A stretch of DNA of 64,000 nt from Gemmatimonadetes bacterium T265 (GTDB taxonomy: Bacteria; Gemmatimonadota; Gemmatimonadetes; Gemmatimonadales; Gemmatimonadaceae): positions 2,554,342 through 2,618,341 of the forward strand of contig BPUI01000001.1 in NCBI GenBank assembly GCA_019973575.1. The letters run 5' to 3'. The notes below the pieces were generated by a model. It did no database searches. It saw only the letters and a program-made list of their open reading frames with translations, and had not been told where the DNA came from. Both the position numbers and the translations under genes were made by a program. Positions 53,452-63,482 of the stretch are shown here, in pieces. The first letter of the stretch is position 1; the number at the start of each line of letters is the position of its first letter.

Positions 53452-55293
53452 TCAGCCCTCCGTCCCCGCGTGCACCCGAGGCAACTCAGCCGCCGGCGCC
53501 TCGGCGTCGTCCGTCGGCGACCGCTCGGCGTCGGCGAGCCGCGCGTCGGCGCGCGCGTCCGCCCCGGCGCCGCGGAGCGCCGCGTCGCGCACGTCCAGCA
53601 GCTCCTTCATCACCGAGTAGAGGCCGCCGCCGGACCCGCCTTCGTTAGTCACCCCGAACGCGTCGTGCAGCCGGCGGTAGAGGGCGTAGAGCCGGTCGTA
53701 CACGGCCCGGTGCGCCGGGACCGGCGTGAGCACCCGCTCGCGCACCCCGGTCATCGCCGCCGTCGCGGCGCCGAAGTCGGCGTGCCCGCCCGCCCCCGCG
53801 CCCGCGACCACCGCGCCCGCGACTGCCGCGCCCAACGCGCACGTCTGTGCCGACCGCGACGTCTGCACGGGCCGCCCCATCACGTCGGCGTAGATCTGCA
53901 TCACGAACGGGTTCTTGTCCGAAATCCCGCCGCAGTTGACGATCCGCTCGACCGGGACGCCGTACTCCTCGTAGCGCTCCATGATCACGCGCGCGCCGAA
54001 CGCGGTCGCCTCGACGAGCGCGCGGTAGATCTCCGCGGGCGTCGTGTAGAGCGTGAGGCCGAGCATGAGCCCCGTGAGCCGCTGGTCGACCAGCACCGTG
54101 CGGTTGCCATTCCACCAGTCGAGCGCGAGCACGCCGCTCTCCCCGGGCCGCAGCCGTTCGGCGGCGCGCGTCAGCTCCGCATGCCCGAGGTCCGCGGGTT
54201 TGACGGTGTCGACGAGCCAGCTGAAGATGTCGCCCACCGCGCTCTGCCCGGCCTCGAGCCCGAACGCGCCGGGGAGCACCGACTCGGGCACGATCCCGCA
54301 CAGCCCGGGGATGTCGGCCACGCCGCGCGCCATCGGCGCGATCATCAGGTCGCACGTGGACGTGCCGATGATCTTGACGAGCGTCCCCTCGCGGATCCCC
54401 GAGCCGACGGCGCCGAGGTGCGCGTCGAACGCGCCGACCGCGACGGGGATCCCCGCGGGGAGGCCGAGCCGCGCGGCCCACTCGTCCGTGAGGCGACCCG
54501 CCGGCTCGGCGACGCTGTACGCGCGCGTGCCTAACGTACGCCCGACGCGCACGAGGCGCTCGTCCAGCGCCCGCAGGAACTCCTCGTCCGGGTAGCCCCA
54601 GTCGGGGTGGTAGAACGCCTTGTGCCCCGCCGCGCAGACGCCGCGGCGGATCCGCTCCGGGTGCTCGGTGCCGGTCAGCACGGCGGGGATCCAGTCGGCG
54701 TGCTCGACCCAGGTGTGCGCCGCGTCGAACACCTCGGGGTCCGCATGCGCGCAGCGGAGGATCTTCGCCCAGAACCACTCCGAGCTGTACCGGCCGCCGC
54801 ACTTCGCGAGGTAGTGCGGCCGCACCGCCGCCGCGACGTCGGTGACGCGCCGCGCCTCGGCGTGCGACGTGTGGTCCTTCCAGAGCCACACCTGCGCGGC
54901 GGGGCGGTCGCGGAAGCGCGCCTGCAGGCCTAACGGGCGGCCGTCCGCGTCGACCGGGATGGGCGTCGACCCCGTCGTGTCGACGCCGACGCCGATCACG
55001 CGCGCCGCGTCGAAGCCGGGGCGGTCCGCGGCCCGCGCCAGCGCCGCGCGCACGCTCGCCGCCAGCCCGTCGAGGTAGTCCTGCGGGTTCTGCCGCGCCA
55101 GCTCGGGGTCGTCGGCGTCGAGCAGGATGCCGCGCGCGCCCGACGGGTAGTCGAACACCCCCGCGCCCAACTCCTCGCCGGTCCGCACGTCGACGACGAG
55201 CGCGCGCACCGAGTTGGTGCCGTAGTCGATCCCGACCGCGTAGTGCGCGCCCGTCTGGCCCTCCGCGGCGCCTGACTGCCCGTCGTGCGTCAT
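53452..55293 (-). CDS. araB: Ribulokinase
   Basis: FGGY kinase that phosphorylates L-ribulose. 613 residues, about 50 longer than usual because of an Ala/Asp-rich C-terminal tail (LLDVRDAALRGAGADARADA and onward). Motifs: YAVGIDYGTNSVRALVVD, WLWKDHTSHAEA, KCGGRYSSEWFWAKIL, catalytic Asp in VGAFDAHLGAVGSGI, GTSTCDLMI, and IVNCGGISDKNPFVMQIYAD. ATG 55293 overlaps the stop of the transporter ATPase, giving the unusual operon order permease, binding protein, ATPase, araB, araD. Confidence 0.95.
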   Translation of the reverse strand: MTHDGQSGAAEGQTGAHYAVGIDYGTNSVRALVVDVRTGEELGAGVFDYPSGARGILLDADDPELARQNPQDYLDGLAASVRAALARAADRPGFDAARVIGVGVDTTGSTPIPVDADGRPLGLQARFRDRPAAQVWLWKDHTSHAEARRVTDVAAAVRPHYLAKCGGRYSSEWFWAKILRCAHADPEVFDAAHTWVEHADWIPAVLTGTEHPERIRRGVCAAGHKAFYHPDWGYPDEEFLRALDERLVRVGRTLGTRAYSVAEPAGRLTDEWAARLGLPAGIPVAVGAFDAHLGAVGSGIREGTLVKIIGTSTCDLMIAPMARGVADIPGLCGIVPESVLPGAFGLEAGQSAVGDIFSWLVDTVKPADLGHAELTRAAERLRPGESGVLALDWWNGNRTVLVDQRLTGLMLGLTLYTTPAEIYRALVEATAFGARVIMERYEEYGVPVERIVNCGGISDKNPFVMQIYADVMGRPVQTSRSAQTCALGAAVAGAVVAGAGAGGHADFGAATAAMTGVRERVLTPVPAHRAVYDRLYALYRRLHDAFGVTNEGGSGGGLYSVMKELLDVRDAALRGAGADARADARLADAERSPTDDAEAPAAELPRVHAGTEG

Positions 55294-56855
55294 TCCCCCG
55301 TTCCGGTCGCGTGCAACATCACCGTGCGCTCGTCCGCCGCTGCGCGGTCGAGCGTCGCCGCCACGCGCCCGCCGCGCATCACGACGACGCGGTCGCTCAG
55401 GTCGAGCACCTCGGGGAGCTCCGACGAGATGAGCAGAATCGCGAGCCCGTCGCGCGCGAGCGCGCGCACGAGCTCGTAGATCTCCGCCTTCGCCCCGACG
55501 TCGACGCCGTGCGTCGGCTCGTCGAGGATGAGCAGCTTCGGGTTGGTCGCGAGCCAGCGCGCGAGCACCGTCTTCTGCTGGTTGCCGCCCGAGAGCGCGC
55601 CGACCGGGGCCTCGACGCCGGGCGTCCGCACGCGCAGCCGCTCGACGTAGTCCGCGGCCAGGGCGCGCTCGCGCCCGCGCGGGATGATCCCGCCGCGGCG
55701 CAGGCGCGGCAGCGCGGCCATCGAGACGTTCCAGCGCACCGGCTTCGCGAGAAAGAGCGCGAGTCCCTTGCGGTCCTCCGGCACCATCCCGACGCCGCCG
55801 GCGATCGCGGCCGACGGCGAGCCGAAGCGGACCGGCTTGCCCGCGAGGCGGATCTCGCCCGCGTCGAACGGGTCGGCGCCGAAGATCGCGCGCGCCGCCT
55901 CCGAGCGCCCCGCGCCGACGAGGCCCGCCATGCCGACGATCTCGCCGCGCCGCACGGTGAAGCTGACGTCGTCGAGCGGCACGCTCCCGCCCTCGCCGCC
56001 GCCCCGCCGCGTGAGGCCGCGCACCTCGAGCACCGTCTCGCCGACCGGGCGCGCCACCGCACTCGACGAATCCCGCTGATGCGCCGCCGCGAGCTCGCGC
56101 CCGACCATCAGGCCGACCACCGCGGCCGGGGTGACGTCCGCCGTGTCGACCGTGCGCACGTACCCGCCGTCCCGGAACACCGTGATCCGGTCCGACACCG
56201 CGAACACCTCGTGCATCCGATGCGAGATGTACAGGATCGCCACCCCCTGCGCGCGCAGCCGCCGCACGAGGCCGAGCAGGTTCTGCGTCTCGTGCTCGGT
56301 GAGCGAGGCCGACGGCTCGTCCATGATCAGCAGCCGCGCGCCCGCGGAGAGCGCCTTCGCGATCTCGACGAGCTGCTGGTTCGACAGGCTCAGCTCGCGC
56401 ACGAGCACCCGCGGGTCGACCGCGAGCCCGACCTCCGCCAGCAGCTCGCGCGCGCGCGCGGCCATCGCGCGCCGGTCGAGCACGCCGAGGCGGCCGCCGC
56501 GCGTGGGCATGCGGCCCATGAACAGGTTCTCCGCCACGCTCAGCGCCGGGATCGTCGCCAGCTCCTGGTGAATTACCGCGATCCCCGCCGCCTGCGACTC
56601 GGCGGGCGAGCGGAAGTCGACCTCGCGCCCGCCGAACGTCACGCGCCCCTCGTCGCGGCGGACCGCGCCGGCGAGCACGTTGATGATCGTGCTCTTGCCC
56701 GCGCCGTTCTCCCCGACGAGTGCGTGCACCTCGCCCGCGCGCACGTCGAGGCGCACGCCGCGCAGCGCGTGCACGCCGCCGTAGCGCTTGTGCACGCCGG
56801 CGGCGTCCAGGAGAGGCGCGCCGGGGAGGGTCGCGCCGGCCGGAACGTTAGGCAT
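55290..56855 (-). CDS. Sugar ABC transporter ATP-binding protein (two-domain)
   Basis: 521 residues, tandem ATPase domains as in AraG, XylG and RbsA. Domain 1: Walker A GENGAGKST, signature LSLSNQQLVEIAKAL, Walker B LLIMDEPSASL. Domain 2: degenerate Walker A GLVGAGRSEAAR, GMVPEDRKGLALFL, LSGGNQQKTVLARWL, LLILDEPTHGVDVG. Powers import of a monosaccharide, presumably L-arabinose or D-xylose given the araBD genes that follow. ATG 56855 reads through a GTTAGGC heptamer at its second to fourth codons (MPNV). Confidence 0.93.
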   Translation of the reverse strand: MPNVPAGATLPGAPLLDAAGVHKRYGGVHALRGVRLDVRAGEVHALVGENGAGKSTIINVLAGAVRRDEGRVTFGGREVDFRSPAESQAAGIAVIHQELATIPALSVAENLFMGRMPTRGGRLGVLDRRAMAARARELLAEVGLAVDPRVLVRELSLSNQQLVEIAKALSAGARLLIMDEPSASLTEHETQNLLGLVRRLRAQGVAILYISHRMHEVFAVSDRITVFRDGGYVRTVDTADVTPAAVVGLMVGRELAAAHQRDSSSAVARPVGETVLEVRGLTRRGGGEGGSVPLDDVSFTVRRGEIVGMAGLVGAGRSEAARAIFGADPFDAGEIRLAGKPVRFGSPSAAIAGGVGMVPEDRKGLALFLAKPVRWNVSMAALPRLRRGGIIPRGRERALAADYVERLRVRTPGVEAPVGALSGGNQQKTVLARWLATNPKLLILDEPTHGVDVGAKAEIYELVRALARDGLAILLISSELPEVLDLSDRVVVMRGGRVAATLDRAAADERTVMLHATGTGE

Positions 56856-56878
56856 CGTCGTCGCGGGGGCGGCGCCGG

Positions 56879-57958
56879 TCAGGTGCGGGGGATGCGGTAC
56901 TTCGCCGCGTTCGCCTTCGTGATCACGTCGGCGCGCGTCGCGAGGCGCCCCGCCGGCGGCAGCTGTCCCGCGACGATGTAGTTGTAGAGGCGCACCGCCG
57001 GGTCGTGCCCCTGCGCGTCCGGGTCCTGGCCGATCGTCGCGTCGATCACGCCCTTGTCGACGTAGTCCATCGTCTCGTCCACCGCGTCGAACGAGATCAT
57101 GTGCACCTTGCCGCCCTTGCCGGCCTCGTCGATCGCGCGCGCCGCGCCGAACGGCGACCCCGCGATCGCGATGATCCCGCCGAGGTCCGAGTGCGCGGTC
57201 ATGAAGTCCTTCGCCTGCTGGTACGCGACGTCCGCCTTGTCGCGGTTCTCGACGCGGCCGACGACCGTCGCGTTCGGACACCCCGCCTTGAGCGCGTCCT
57301 CGAACCCCTTCACGCGCGCCGCGTGCGCCTCGACCGAGAAGAAGCCCGTGATGAGGCCGACCTTGCCGTTGGGCCCGACGAGCTTGCACATCAGCGTGCC
57401 CGCGGCCTTGCCCTGCGCGTAGCTGTCCGCGCCGACGAAGAAGAGGCGCTGGTTCGGCGTGTCGGTCTCCGAGTTGAACGTCGCGACCGGGATCCCCGAC
57501 TGGACCGCGCGGTTGATGTACGCCGCCGCGCCCGCGTCCCCCGCGATCGTCACGATCGCGTCGTACTGCTTGGCGACCGCCGCGTCGATCGCGCGGCCGA
57601 ACACGTCGGCCGTGTGCACGTCCCCCGGGACGATCCACTCCACCGTCGCGCGCCCCTGCAGTTCCTTGTTCGCGCGCGCGAGGCCGGTCTTGACCGGGAT
57701 CCAGAACTGCGAGCTCTCGAGCCCGAGCACCGCGATGCGGAGCGGCGCCTTGGGCGCCTGCGCGACCGGCTTCACGGTCCCCTCGTCGGGCGCGACGGCG
57801 CTCGAGGCGAACGCGGGCGCGTTGGCCGGGTGCGCGAACGTGGGGCCGCGGTCGGCGCCGCCGGGCGGGCCGTTGCGGCAGCCGGCCGCGGCGGCCGCGA
57901 CGCCGGCGAGGAGGGCGGCGACGAGCGGACGTGCGACGGTCCGTGCGGGAGCGGGCAT
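56879..57958 (-). CDS. Sugar ABC transporter substrate-binding lipoprotein
   Basis: 359 residues. The lipoprotein leader MPAPARTVARPLVAALLAGV continues AAAAAGC. The type I periplasmic-binding fold (ribose/galactose class) has LRIAVLGLESSQFWIPVKTG, YDAIVTIAGDAGAAAYINRA, GIPVATFNSETDTPNQRLFF and VHMISFDAVDETMDYVDKGV. It delivers a pentose or hexose to the permease at 57988. The specific sugar cannot be read from the sequence; the context favours L-arabinose. Confidence 0.92.
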   Translation of the reverse strand: MPAPARTVARPLVAALLAGVAAAAAGCRNGPPGGADRGPTFAHPANAPAFASSAVAPDEGTVKPVAQAPKAPLRIAVLGLESSQFWIPVKTGLARANKELQGRATVEWIVPGDVHTADVFGRAIDAAVAKQYDAIVTIAGDAGAAAYINRAVQSGIPVATFNSETDTPNQRLFFVGADSYAQGKAAGTLMCKLVGPNGKVGLITGFFSVEAHAARVKGFEDALKAGCPNATVVGRVENRDKADVAYQQAKDFMTAHSDLGGIIAIAGSPFGAARAIDEAGKGGKVHMISFDAVDETMDYVDKGVIDATIGQDPDAQGHDPAVRLYNYIVAGQLPPAGRLATRADVITKANAAKYRIPRT

Positions 57959-57987
57959 CGGCGAGCGGGGCGGGAGGACGGGGGGGC

Positions 57988-59034
57988 TCAGCGGCGGCGG
58001 CGGTCGAGGCCGACCGCGAGCAGGATCACCGCGCCGATGATCATCGTCTGGTAGTGCAGCGGGAGGCCTAACAACACGAACGCGTTGCGGACGACGGCCA
58101 TGATCGCGGCGCCGAAGAGCGTGCCGACGACGCTCCCCTCGCCGCCCTGCAGGCTCGTGCCGCCGATGACGGCCGCCGCGATGACGTCGAGCTCGATCCC
58201 CTCGCCCGCGTTGGTCGACGCGGTCGCGAGGAGCCCGGCGCTGACCACGCCCGCGAGCGCGCTCAGCACGCCGGTGACGACGTACGTGAAGAGCTGCACG
58301 CGCCCGACCGCGACGCCCGACAGCCGCGCCGCGCGCGGGTTGCTGCCGACCGCGTAGATCTGGCGGCCGAGCACGGTGTGGCGCAGGAAGAGTGCGGCGA
58401 GCGCGACGAGGACAAGCATGAGGACGACGGGCACCGGCACGGGCCCGATGTAGCCGGCGCCGAGGAAGCCAACGCCCGGGTCGCGCATCGGGACGTTGCT
58501 CGCCACGGTGCCCGCGCCGCCGCTCGCGAGGAGGAAGGTCAGCCCGCGACCGACGCTGAGCGTGCCGAGCGTCGCGATGAACGGGACGATGCCGGCGCGC
58601 GTGACGAGCACGCCGTTGACGAGCCCGAACGCGAGCCCGGCCCCCAGCCCGCCGAGAACGGCGAGCCACGGGTTCACGCCGCCGTAGGTCATCAGCCGCG
58701 CGGTGAGTACCGCGCCGACGGCGAGGATCGAGCCCACGGAGAGGTCGAGCCCGCCCGCGACGAGCACGATCGTCATGCCGATTGCCATGATGCCGATCGT
58801 GCTCATGCCCTGCAACACGTTGAAGATGTTGCGGAGCGTGAAGAAGTACGGGCTGGCGAAGGAGAGCGCGACGCAGAGGACGACGAGCGCGGCGAGCACC
58901 CCCGCCTCGCGCACGGCGAACAGGCGGCGCGCGGCGCCCGCGCCGGGGCGCGGGGCGCGCGGGACGGCCGCCGGGGCGCCGCGGCCGGCGGTCGCGGGGA
59001 CGACGGCGGGCGGGTCGATGTGCGACGTGTTCAC
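57988..59034 (-). CDS. Sugar ABC transporter permease
   Basis: 348 residues, 8-10 hydrophobic segments, RbsC/AraH/XylH family (BPD_transp_2). Conserved GMTIVLVAGGLDLSVGSILA and VIAAAVIGGTSLQGGEGSVV are present. The 35-residue Pro/Ala-rich N-terminus is cytoplasmic. Start GTG 59034. First gene of the importer-araBD operon, 50 bp from the LacI-type operator. Confidence 0.93.
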   Translation of the reverse strand: MNTSHIDPPAVVPATAGRGAPAAVPRAPRPGAGAARRLFAVREAGVLAALVVLCVALSFASPYFFTLRNIFNVLQGMSTIGIMAIGMTIVLVAGGLDLSVGSILAVGAVLTARLMTYGGVNPWLAVLGGLGAGLAFGLVNGVLVTRAGIVPFIATLGTLSVGRGLTFLLASGGAGTVASNVPMRDPGVGFLGAGYIGPVPVPVVLMLVLVALAALFLRHTVLGRQIYAVGSNPRAARLSGVAVGRVQLFTYVVTGVLSALAGVVSAGLLATASTNAGEGIELDVIAAAVIGGTSLQGGEGSVVGTLFGAAIMAVVRNAFVLLGLPLHYQTMIIGAVILLAVGLDRRRR

Positions 59035-59083
59035 GCGGGGCCCACGCGGGAGTGCGGCGGAGGGGCGAGCCGGCCGGTCGCGT

Positions 59084-59103
59084 TCGTGTAAGCGCTTACA
59101 CGA
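59084..59103. promoter_or_regulatory. LacI-family operator before the sugar importer operon
   Basis: Perfect 20-bp palindrome with core TGTAAGCGCTTACA, extended by TCG and CGA at its ends. The central CG and the TAAGCGCTTA form are classic for LacI/GalR regulators. It lies in the 140-bp gap between xylB and the permease start, and is the obvious target of the regulator at 48873-49877. An imperfect symmetrical stretch, TTCGATACGCGTTCGAA, overlaps the gap about 50 bp further on. Confidence 0.85.
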
Positions 59104-59174
59104 TGCGCGCGTGCCACGCTAGCGCGGGGACCGGCGGCCGTAAAGGGGCCGGTTCGATACGCGTTCGAAGCGGT

Positions 59175-60689
59175 TCAACCGCCGACGCCCCCACGCGCCC
59201 GCGTGGCCGACCGGTACCGCGCGTACGGCACCGCGTAGCGCGCGTGCTCGGCCGCGTCCGACGGCGAAAACGGCCCGCGCGTGAGCGTCGCGCGCGCGGC
59301 CGTGGCGAGGTCCGGGAACGCGCCCGCCCCCACCGCGGCCAGCAACGCGGCGCCGTACGCGGGACCGTCCTCCCGGTCGACCGTCATCACCGGGACGCCG
59401 TACACGTCGGCCTGCAGCCGCCGTACGAACGCGCTCCGCGCGCCGCCGCCCGTGAGCAGCAGGCGCGCCGGCCGGAGTCCGAGCTCGCCGAGGATCTCCA
59501 GCGAGTCGCGCATCGCGAACGCGACGCCCTCGAGCACCGCCCGCGTCACGTGCGCCCGCGTGTGCGCCAGACTCAAGCCGACGAGCGCGCCGCGCAGCGA
59601 CGCGTCGCGGTGCGGCGTGCGCTCCCCCTGCAGGTAGGGCAGGAACGTGACGCCGTCGGCCCCCGGCGGCACCCCCGCCGCCTCGGCGTCGAGCCGCGCG
59701 TCGGCGTCCGGCGCGCCCGCCAGCTCGCGCGCGAGCTGCTCGCGGTACCACGCGAACGCGCCGCCAGCCGACAACACCACGCCCATCACGTACCAGACCC
59801 GCGGCGCGACGTGGCAGAAGGTGTGCGCCCGCAGCCGCGGGTCGACCACCGGCTCGGCCGTCGTCGCGAGCACCGTGCCCGACGTCCCCCAACTCGCGAC
59901 CGCCTCGCCCGGCGCGACCACGCCGACGCCGGCCGCCCCGCACGCGTTGTCGGCCCCGCCGCCGACGACCGGCGTCCCCTCGCGCAGCCCCGTGAGGCGC
60001 GCCGCGGCCGGCGTTAGACGGCCGAGGATCTCGGCCGAGCCGCCGACGTCGGGGAGGATCGCGCGCGGGACGTCGACCGCCGCGAGCAGCTCGTCGCTCC
60101 ACGCGAGGCGCGCCGGGTCGAACATCAGCGTCCCCGACGCGTCCGACGGTTCGGTCGCGAGCGCGCCGGTGAGGCGGTAGCGCACGAAGTCCTTCGCGAG
60201 CAGCACCGTCGCGACCCGCGCGTAGGCCTCTGGCTCGTGCGCGCGCAGCCAGAGCACCTTCGGGAGCGTGAACCCCTCGAGCGCGGGGTTGCGCACGAGA
60301 TCGCGGAGGCGGCCCTCACCGCCGACACGCGCGGTGATCTCCGCGCACTCCGCGGTGGTCCGCCCGTCGCACCAGAGCAGGGCGGGGCGGACCACCGCGC
60401 CCGCGCGGTCGAGGAACACCGACGAGTGCATCTGCCCCGACACGCCGACCGCGGCGACGTCTGCGTTCGGCACCTGCGCGAGCGCCGCGCGCGTCGACGC
60501 GAGCGTCGCCTCCCACCACGCCTCCGGGTCCTGCTCCGCCCACCCGGGCCGCGGCGTCGCGAGCGCCAGCGGCGTCGTCGCCGACGCGACCGCGTCGCCG
60601 GACCCCGAGACGAGCACGGCCTTCACGCCGCTCGTCCCGACGTCGAGCCCCAGTAGGGTTGCCGCACGCGGCGGCGCGCCCCGTGCCAC
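59175..60689 (-). CDS. xylB: Xylulokinase
   Basis: FGGY kinase for D-xylulose, 504 residues from GTG 60689. ATP site LLGLDVGTSGVKAVLVSG, PRPGWAEQDPEAWWEATL, substrate motif GVSGQMHSSVFLD, catalytic Asp in VVGGGADNACGAAGVG, and LLTGGGARSAFVRRLQADVY. Two bases separate it from the xylA stop, in the order araA, xylA, xylB. The open frame extends upstream through xylA in another frame, which is a shadow. The LacI operator follows it by about 70 bp and belongs to the next operon. Confidence 0.94.
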   Translation of the reverse strand: MARGAPPRAATLLGLDVGTSGVKAVLVSGSGDAVASATTPLALATPRPGWAEQDPEAWWEATLASTRAALAQVPNADVAAVGVSGQMHSSVFLDRAGAVVRPALLWCDGRTTAECAEITARVGGEGRLRDLVRNPALEGFTLPKVLWLRAHEPEAYARVATVLLAKDFVRYRLTGALATEPSDASGTLMFDPARLAWSDELLAAVDVPRAILPDVGGSAEILGRLTPAAARLTGLREGTPVVGGGADNACGAAGVGVVAPGEAVASWGTSGTVLATTAEPVVDPRLRAHTFCHVAPRVWYVMGVVLSAGGAFAWYREQLARELAGAPDADARLDAEAAGVPPGADGVTFLPYLQGERTPHRDASLRGALVGLSLAHTRAHVTRAVLEGVAFAMRDSLEILGELGLRPARLLLTGGGARSAFVRRLQADVYGVPVMTVDREDGPAYGAALLAAVGAGAFPDLATAARATLTRGPFSPSDAAEHARYAVPYARYRSATRARGGVGG

Positions 60690-60691
60690 GG

Positions 60692-61864
60692 TCAGCGGAC
60701 CCCGAGCAGGATCTCCACCGTCAGCTGGTCGAGCCGCTCGTACGCGTACCCCTGCGTGCGGATCGCCGGCAGGTCGAACGCCTCCCCCTTGAGCGCGTCC
60801 GCCCGCTCGCGGGTGAACGTCGCGCGTTCGTCGCCGCCGCGCGCCCGCAGCTCGCCTAACAGCTGGCGGACCTCGGGGTCGGCGTTCCAGCGCGCCGCCT
60901 TTTCTTTCAAGATCAGGTAGGTGCGCATGCACCCGCGGGCGAAGTCCCACACGCCCGCCTCGTCCTCCGTGCGGTAGGCGTGGGCGTCGAAGTGGCGCAT
61001 CCCGTCCCACCCCGCGTCGTCGAGCAGCTTGACGAGAAAGAACGCCTGCTTCAGGTCTTCCGCGCCGAAGCGGTAGTCCTGGTCGTAGCGCCCCGGCCGC
61101 TGCCCGTTGAGGTCGATGTGGAACAGCTTCCCCGCGTCGAGCGCCTGCGCCACGCCGTGCGCGAAGTCGAGCCCCGCCATCGTGTCGTGCGCGACCTCGG
61201 GATTCACGCCGACCATCTCGGGGCGCGCGAGCGTGTTGATGAACGCGAGGGCGTGCCCGATCGTCGGCAGGTAGATGTCCCCCCGCGGCTCGTTCGGCTT
61301 GGGCTCGATCGCGAACCGGTAGCCGTGCCCCTGCGCGGCGTTGTATTCGCACAGGAAATCGAGCGCGTCGCGGAACCAGCGGAGCGCGTCGCGCGGGTCC
61401 TTCGCGGCGTTCGTCTCCGTCCCCTCGCGCCCGCCCCAGAACACGTACGTCTCCGCGCCGAACTCGCGGCCGAGGTCCATCGCGCGCATCGTCTTTTGGA
61501 GCGCGTAGCGGCGCACGCGCGCGTCGTTACTCGTGAACGCGCCGTCGCGGAATGCCGGGTCGCCGAACAGGTTCGTCGTCGCCATGGGGACCTTCAGCCC
61601 CGTCTGGTCGAGCGCCGCGCGGAACTCGCGCACGATCCGGTCGCGCTCCGCCGCGGTCGCGTCGCGCGGCACGAGGTCGTCGTCGTGGAAGTTGACGCCG
61701 TAGGCGCCTAACTCCGCCAGTTTGCGCACGATCGTCGGCGCGTCCATCGCGGCGCGCACCGGCTCGCCGAACGGGTCGCGCCCGACGTTCCCGACCGTCC
61801 AGAGGCCGAAGGTGAAGTGGTGCTCCGGGCGGGGTACGTACGCGTCTGCGGTCACGGCGCCCAT
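60692..61864 (-). CDS. xylA: Xylose isomerase
   Basis: TIM-barrel enzyme, D-xylose to D-xylulose. 390 residues, the shorter class I (actinobacterial) type. [20 protein letters not shown], catalytic His in [11 protein letters not shown], metal ligands in [27 protein letters not shown] and [16 protein letters not shown]. All active-site residues are in place. Two bases after the araA stop, so araA-xylA-xylB form one operon that handles both plant pentoses. Confidence 0.95.
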   Translation of the reverse strand: MGAVTADAYVPRPEHHFTFGLWTVGNVGRDPFGEPVRAAMDAPTIVRKLAELGAYGVNFHDDDLVPRDATAAERDRIVREFRAALDQTGLKVPMATTNLFGDPAFRDGAFTSNDARVRRYALQKTMRAMDLGREFGAETYVFWGGREGTETNAAKDPRDALRWFRDALDFLCEYNAAQGHGYRFAIEPKPNEPRGDIYLPTIGHALAFINTLARPEMVGVNPEVAHDTMAGLDFAHGVAQALDAGKLFHIDLNGQRPGRYDQDYRFGAEDLKQAFFLVKLLDDAGWDGMRHFDAHAYRTEDEAGVWDFARGCMRTYLILKEKAARWNADPEVRQLLGELRARGGDERATFTRERADALKGEAFDLPAIRTQGYAYERLDQLTVEILLGVR

Positions 61865-61866
61865 CG

Positions 61867-63402
61867 TCAGAGCCCCCTGGCAAGTCGGTAGTAGAGGTCG
61901 TTCCAGCGCAGTTCTTTCTTGAAGTTCGCCACCGTCGTGTCCGCGTCGATCAGGACGCACTCCATCCCGGCCATCTCCGCGAAGTCGGCGAGGTGTTCCG
62001 CCGTGACGTCGAGGCTGAAGCCGGTGTGGTGCGCGCCGCCCGCGTAGATCCAGGCCGCGGCGGCGGTCTTCAGCTCCGGCTGCGGGGCCCACAGCGCGCG
62101 CGCGACGGGCAGCTTGGGGAGCGGCACGTCGACCGGCACGGCGTCGACCACGTTCACGATCATCCGGTACCGGTCGCCCATCTCGACCACGGACGCGTTC
62201 ACCGCCGGCCCCGCTTTCGCGTCGAAGACGAGCCGCACGGGGTCGGCCTTCCCGCCGATCCCGAGCGGGTGCACCTCGAGCGACGGCCGCGTCCTCGCGA
62301 TCGTCGGGCAGACCTCGAGCATGTGCGAGCCGAGCACCTTCATGCCGCCCGGCGCGGGGTGGCCCGCCGGCCGAGGGCCGGCAGGAAAGTGGTACGTATA
62401 GTCCTCCATGAACGACGTACCGCCCGTCAGGCCGGCGCCCATCACCTTCATCGCGCGGACTAACGCCGCGGTCTTCCAGTCGCCCTCGGCGGCGAACCCG
62501 TACCCCTCGGCCATCAGCCGCTGCGGCCCGAGGCCGGGGAGCTGCGTGAGGCCGTGCAGGTCCTCGAACGTCGTCGTGAAGCCCTTGAAGTTGCCGTCCT
62601 CGAGGAAGCGCCGGATCCCGATCTCGATGCGCGCGCCGTCGCGGAGGGCCTGGTGGCGCTCGCCGCCGGGACGCAGCGCCGCGGCGACGGCGTACTGTTC
62701 ACCGTAGCCGCGGATCGCCTCGTCGACGTCGGCGTCCGCCACGCCGTCGACGAAGCGCACGAGGTCGCCGACCCCGTGGCCGTTCACGCTGTAGCCCAGG
62801 CGCATCTGCGCGCTCACCTTGTCACCTTCGGTGACCGCCACCTCGCGCATGTTGTCGCCGAAGCGGACGAAGCGCGCGCCCTGTGCGTCGTGCCACGCGC
62901 AGGCGGCGCGCGCCCACGCGCCGAGGCTCGCCTGCACGTCGGCGTCTTCCCAGTGCCCGACGACGACCTTGCGCGCGAGGCGCATCCGGCTGCCGATGAA
63001 CCCGAACTCGCGGTCGCCGTGGGCCGCCTGGTTCAGGTTCATGAAGTCCATGTCGATGTCGGCCCACGGGATCTCGCGGTTGAATTGCGTGTGCAGGTGC
63101 AGGAACGGCTTCTGCAGCGCGCGCAGCCCCGCGATCCACATCTTGGCCGGCGAGAACGTGTGCATCCACGTCACGAGGCCGACGCAGTCGGCCGCGGCGT
63201 GCGCCTCGAGCGCGAGGCGGTGGACCTCGTCGGGCGTGGTGAGCACCGGCTTGAAGACGACGCGCACCGGGACCCGGGCCGCCTCGCCAAGCGCGCGGGC
63301 GATGACGCGCGAGTGCTCGGCGACCTGCTCCAGCGTGTCGGGGCCGTACAGGTGCTGGCTCCCGGTCACGAACCATACTTCGAACTGCTTCAGGTCGATC
63401 AT
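61867..63402 (-). CDS. araA: L-arabinose isomerase
   Basis: Isomerises L-arabinose to L-ribulose, 511 residues. [20 protein letters not shown] at the N-terminus is diagnostic. Metal and catalytic residues fall in [33 protein letters not shown] and [11 protein letters not shown]. Its product goes to AraB and AraD, encoded in the neighbouring operon beyond xylAB. Start ATG 63402. Confidence 0.95.
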   Translation of the reverse strand: MIDLKQFEVWFVTGSQHLYGPDTLEQVAEHSRVIARALGEAARVPVRVVFKPVLTTPDEVHRLALEAHAAADCVGLVTWMHTFSPAKMWIAGLRALQKPFLHLHTQFNREIPWADIDMDFMNLNQAAHGDREFGFIGSRMRLARKVVVGHWEDADVQASLGAWARAACAWHDAQGARFVRFGDNMREVAVTEGDKVSAQMRLGYSVNGHGVGDLVRFVDGVADADVDEAIRGYGEQYAVAAALRPGGERHQALRDGARIEIGIRRFLEDGNFKGFTTTFEDLHGLTQLPGLGPQRLMAEGYGFAAEGDWKTAALVRAMKVMGAGLTGGTSFMEDYTYHFPAGPRPAGHPAPGGMKVLGSHMLEVCPTIARTRPSLEVHPLGIGGKADPVRLVFDAKAGPAVNASVVEMGDRYRMIVNVVDAVPVDVPLPKLPVARALWAPQPELKTAAAAWIYAGGAHHTGFSLDVTAEHLADFAEMAGMECVLIDADTTVANFKKELRWNDLYYRLARGL

Positions 63403-63482
63403 CTCGTCTGGCCGTGTGTGAAGTCGTGCGCGGTCGCGCGGCGCGCGCGCCGGCGCGGGCGCAAGATCGGGGCGCGGGCGCG

